NCBI GenBank assembly: GCA_002499445.1
Contig: DALS01000008.1
Span: forward strand, 16,242-32,189
Length of the DNA stretch: 15,948 bases
DNA from: Methanosarcina sp. UBA293
GTDB taxonomy: Archaea; Halobacteriota; Methanosarcinia; Methanosarcinales; Methanosarcinaceae
Direction: 5' to 3'
The position numbers were made by a program, and so were the translations under genes. A model generated the notes under the pieces. The model had not been told where the DNA came from, made no database searches, and worked only from the letters and a program-made list of their open reading frames with translations. Positions 15,222 to 15,948 of the stretch are shown one piece after another (the stretch's first letter is position 1; each line of letters starts with the position of its first letter).

Positions 15222-15389
15222 AACAAAAATTAGTAAAACGAAAAATAATAAACAAAGAATAGTAAGTGAAAGACGTTGAAATACGTTGAAATACGTTAAA
15301 ACAAAATCAGTAAAACGAAAAATAGCAAATTTATTTTGCAAATTTATTCTGAGCATTTACTAATGAATTTCCAGTAGGGAGAGATTTAT
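15222..15389. repeat. A-rich spacer with short tandem repeats between pssA and mptD
   Basis: AGTAAAACGAAAAATA occurs exactly at 15232-15247 and 15309-15324. Between them a 10-bp unit (approximately ATACGTTGAA) is repeated three times at 15271-15300, and GCAAATTTATT occurs twice near 15325 and 15338; the latter may act as the mptD TATA element. No gene is present. Confidence 0.65.
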
Positions 15390-15758
15390 TTGGTTCAAGA
15401 AAAAACAACTGACAGAGATAATGCACTTTTTGAGGCGGGAATAAAACTCGGAGCTCTTTACCATCAATTTACGGGCTCTCCTGTGAATCTGGATACGGCT
15501 TCAAGCCTTGAGCAGGCTATTCAGGAAAGCATTTCAGTTCAGCCCTATGTGGAAGAAATTTCCGTAAAAATCGACAGGAATTTGTTGAAAAGCAAGCTGA
15601 ACAACGAGTTCGGTTATTCTGAACTTCAGGGGCCCATGCTTAAGGTAAATATAACTGTTGGATACGGCTCTTCAAAGGTAAGAGTCGGAATGGAATATGA
15701 TCCCAAACTGAATTATCCGCTGATGAAAATTCTAGAGATCGAAGAGATTAACGTTTAA
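15390..15758 (+). CDS. mptD: Archaeal dihydroneopterin aldolase MptD
   Basis: 122 residues, matching the small archaeal DUF372/MptD family. It cleaves 7,8-dihydroneopterin to 6-hydroxymethyl-7,8-dihydropterin and glycolaldehyde in tetrahydromethanopterin synthesis. The family's signature FEAGIKLGALYHQFTGSP is at residues 14-31; E15 and H25 have the ten-residue spacing of the catalytic Glu and His reported for the Methanocaldococcus enzyme. The C-terminal half (LKVNITVGYGSSKVRVGMEYDPKLNYPLMKILEIEEI) also fits. The start is TTG at 15390, set by the strong TAGGGAGAGA ribosome-binding site five bases before it; no ATG is available. It follows pssA by about 170 bp and appears to have its own promoter. 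Confidence 0.92.
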   Translation: MVQEKTTDRDNALFEAGIKLGALYHQFTGSPVNLDTASSLEQAIQESISVQPYVEEISVKIDRNLLKSKLNNEFGYSELQGPMLKVNITVGYGSSKVRVGMEYDPKLNYPLMKILEIEEINV

Positions 15759-15948
15759 AATTTATAACTCTGAGTGATAGACCTCAAAATAAATAAAATA
15801 AATAAAATGGCTCTGTAGAAATCCATAATTTGATGTAAACAATCTCTATTACTTTTTTGTTTATGTTATAGACTATCAGTTTAACTTTTACTTCCTTTAC
15901 TTGATTTCTAAGCTTTCTTGCTCTTAATGTTTCTCCAAATTTCCTTTT
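15759..15948. other. Intergenic sequence at the window end
   Basis: A/T-rich, with AAATAAATAAAATAAATAAAA near 15787-15808. I see no gene, clear promoter or terminator hairpin before the edge. Confidence 0.5.

Overview
The window looks like a stretch of chromosome from a methanogenic archaeon, most probably a Methanosarcina species or close relative. The evidence is an MfnA-type tyrosine/glutamate-family decarboxylase (methanofuran pathway), an archaeal MptD-type dihydroneopterin aldolase (methanopterin pathway), archaeal replication and transcription proteins (PCNA, PriL, TFS), an archaeosortase, and archaeal promoters (TATA boxes about 50-60 nt upstream of starts). The long, AT-rich, repeat-littered intergenic regions fit Methanosarcina. 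I see no transposase, integrase, CRISPR array or rRNA.

Layout. 1-3800: a small DUF4405-like membrane protein (+), then on the minus strand a TraB-family membrane protein with a long Ser/Glu-rich N-terminal extension and a site-2-protease (M50) with two CBS domains. 4457-5925: minus-strand mfnA and a tRNA-Lys(CTT). 6281-7601: an isolated plus-strand transcription unit of four tandem, nearly identical single-TRAM-domain genes (candidate RNA chaperones), with a strong promoter, a leader of about 185 nt and a hairpin-plus-T terminator. Copies 2 and 3 with their spacers form exact 285-bp units. 7901-9220: a stand-alone CbiA/CfbB-type a,c-diamide synthase. 9322-12153: a minus-strand information-processing cluster, Nudix hydrolase - tfs - (gap with own promoter) - pcn - priL, convergent with the diamide synthase across a (TTAC)n microsatellite that contains the priL stop codon. 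12929-15221: a tightly coupled operon artA - archaetidylserine decarboxylase - archaetidylserine synthase. 15390-15758: mptD.

How the genes work together. The artA operon joins archaeosortase A, which processes C-terminal PGF-type sorting signals, to the two enzymes that make archaetidylethanolamine. This fits the known link between protein C-terminal lipid anchoring and polar lipid synthesis. pcn-priL supplies the sliding clamp and the Fe-S primase subunit, and tfs the RNA polymerase cleavage factor. mfnA and mptD serve C1 carrier biosynthesis and the diamide synthase serves corrinoid or F430 biosynthesis, so much of the window supports methanogenesis cofactors. The most unusual structure is the TRAM array, whose mosaic divergence suggests ongoing recombination between copies. 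Nothing here clearly amounts to a wholly new system; the best leads are the TRAM array with its leader and 15-bp spacer repeats, and a tiny ORF with a perfect ribosome-binding site ahead of artA.
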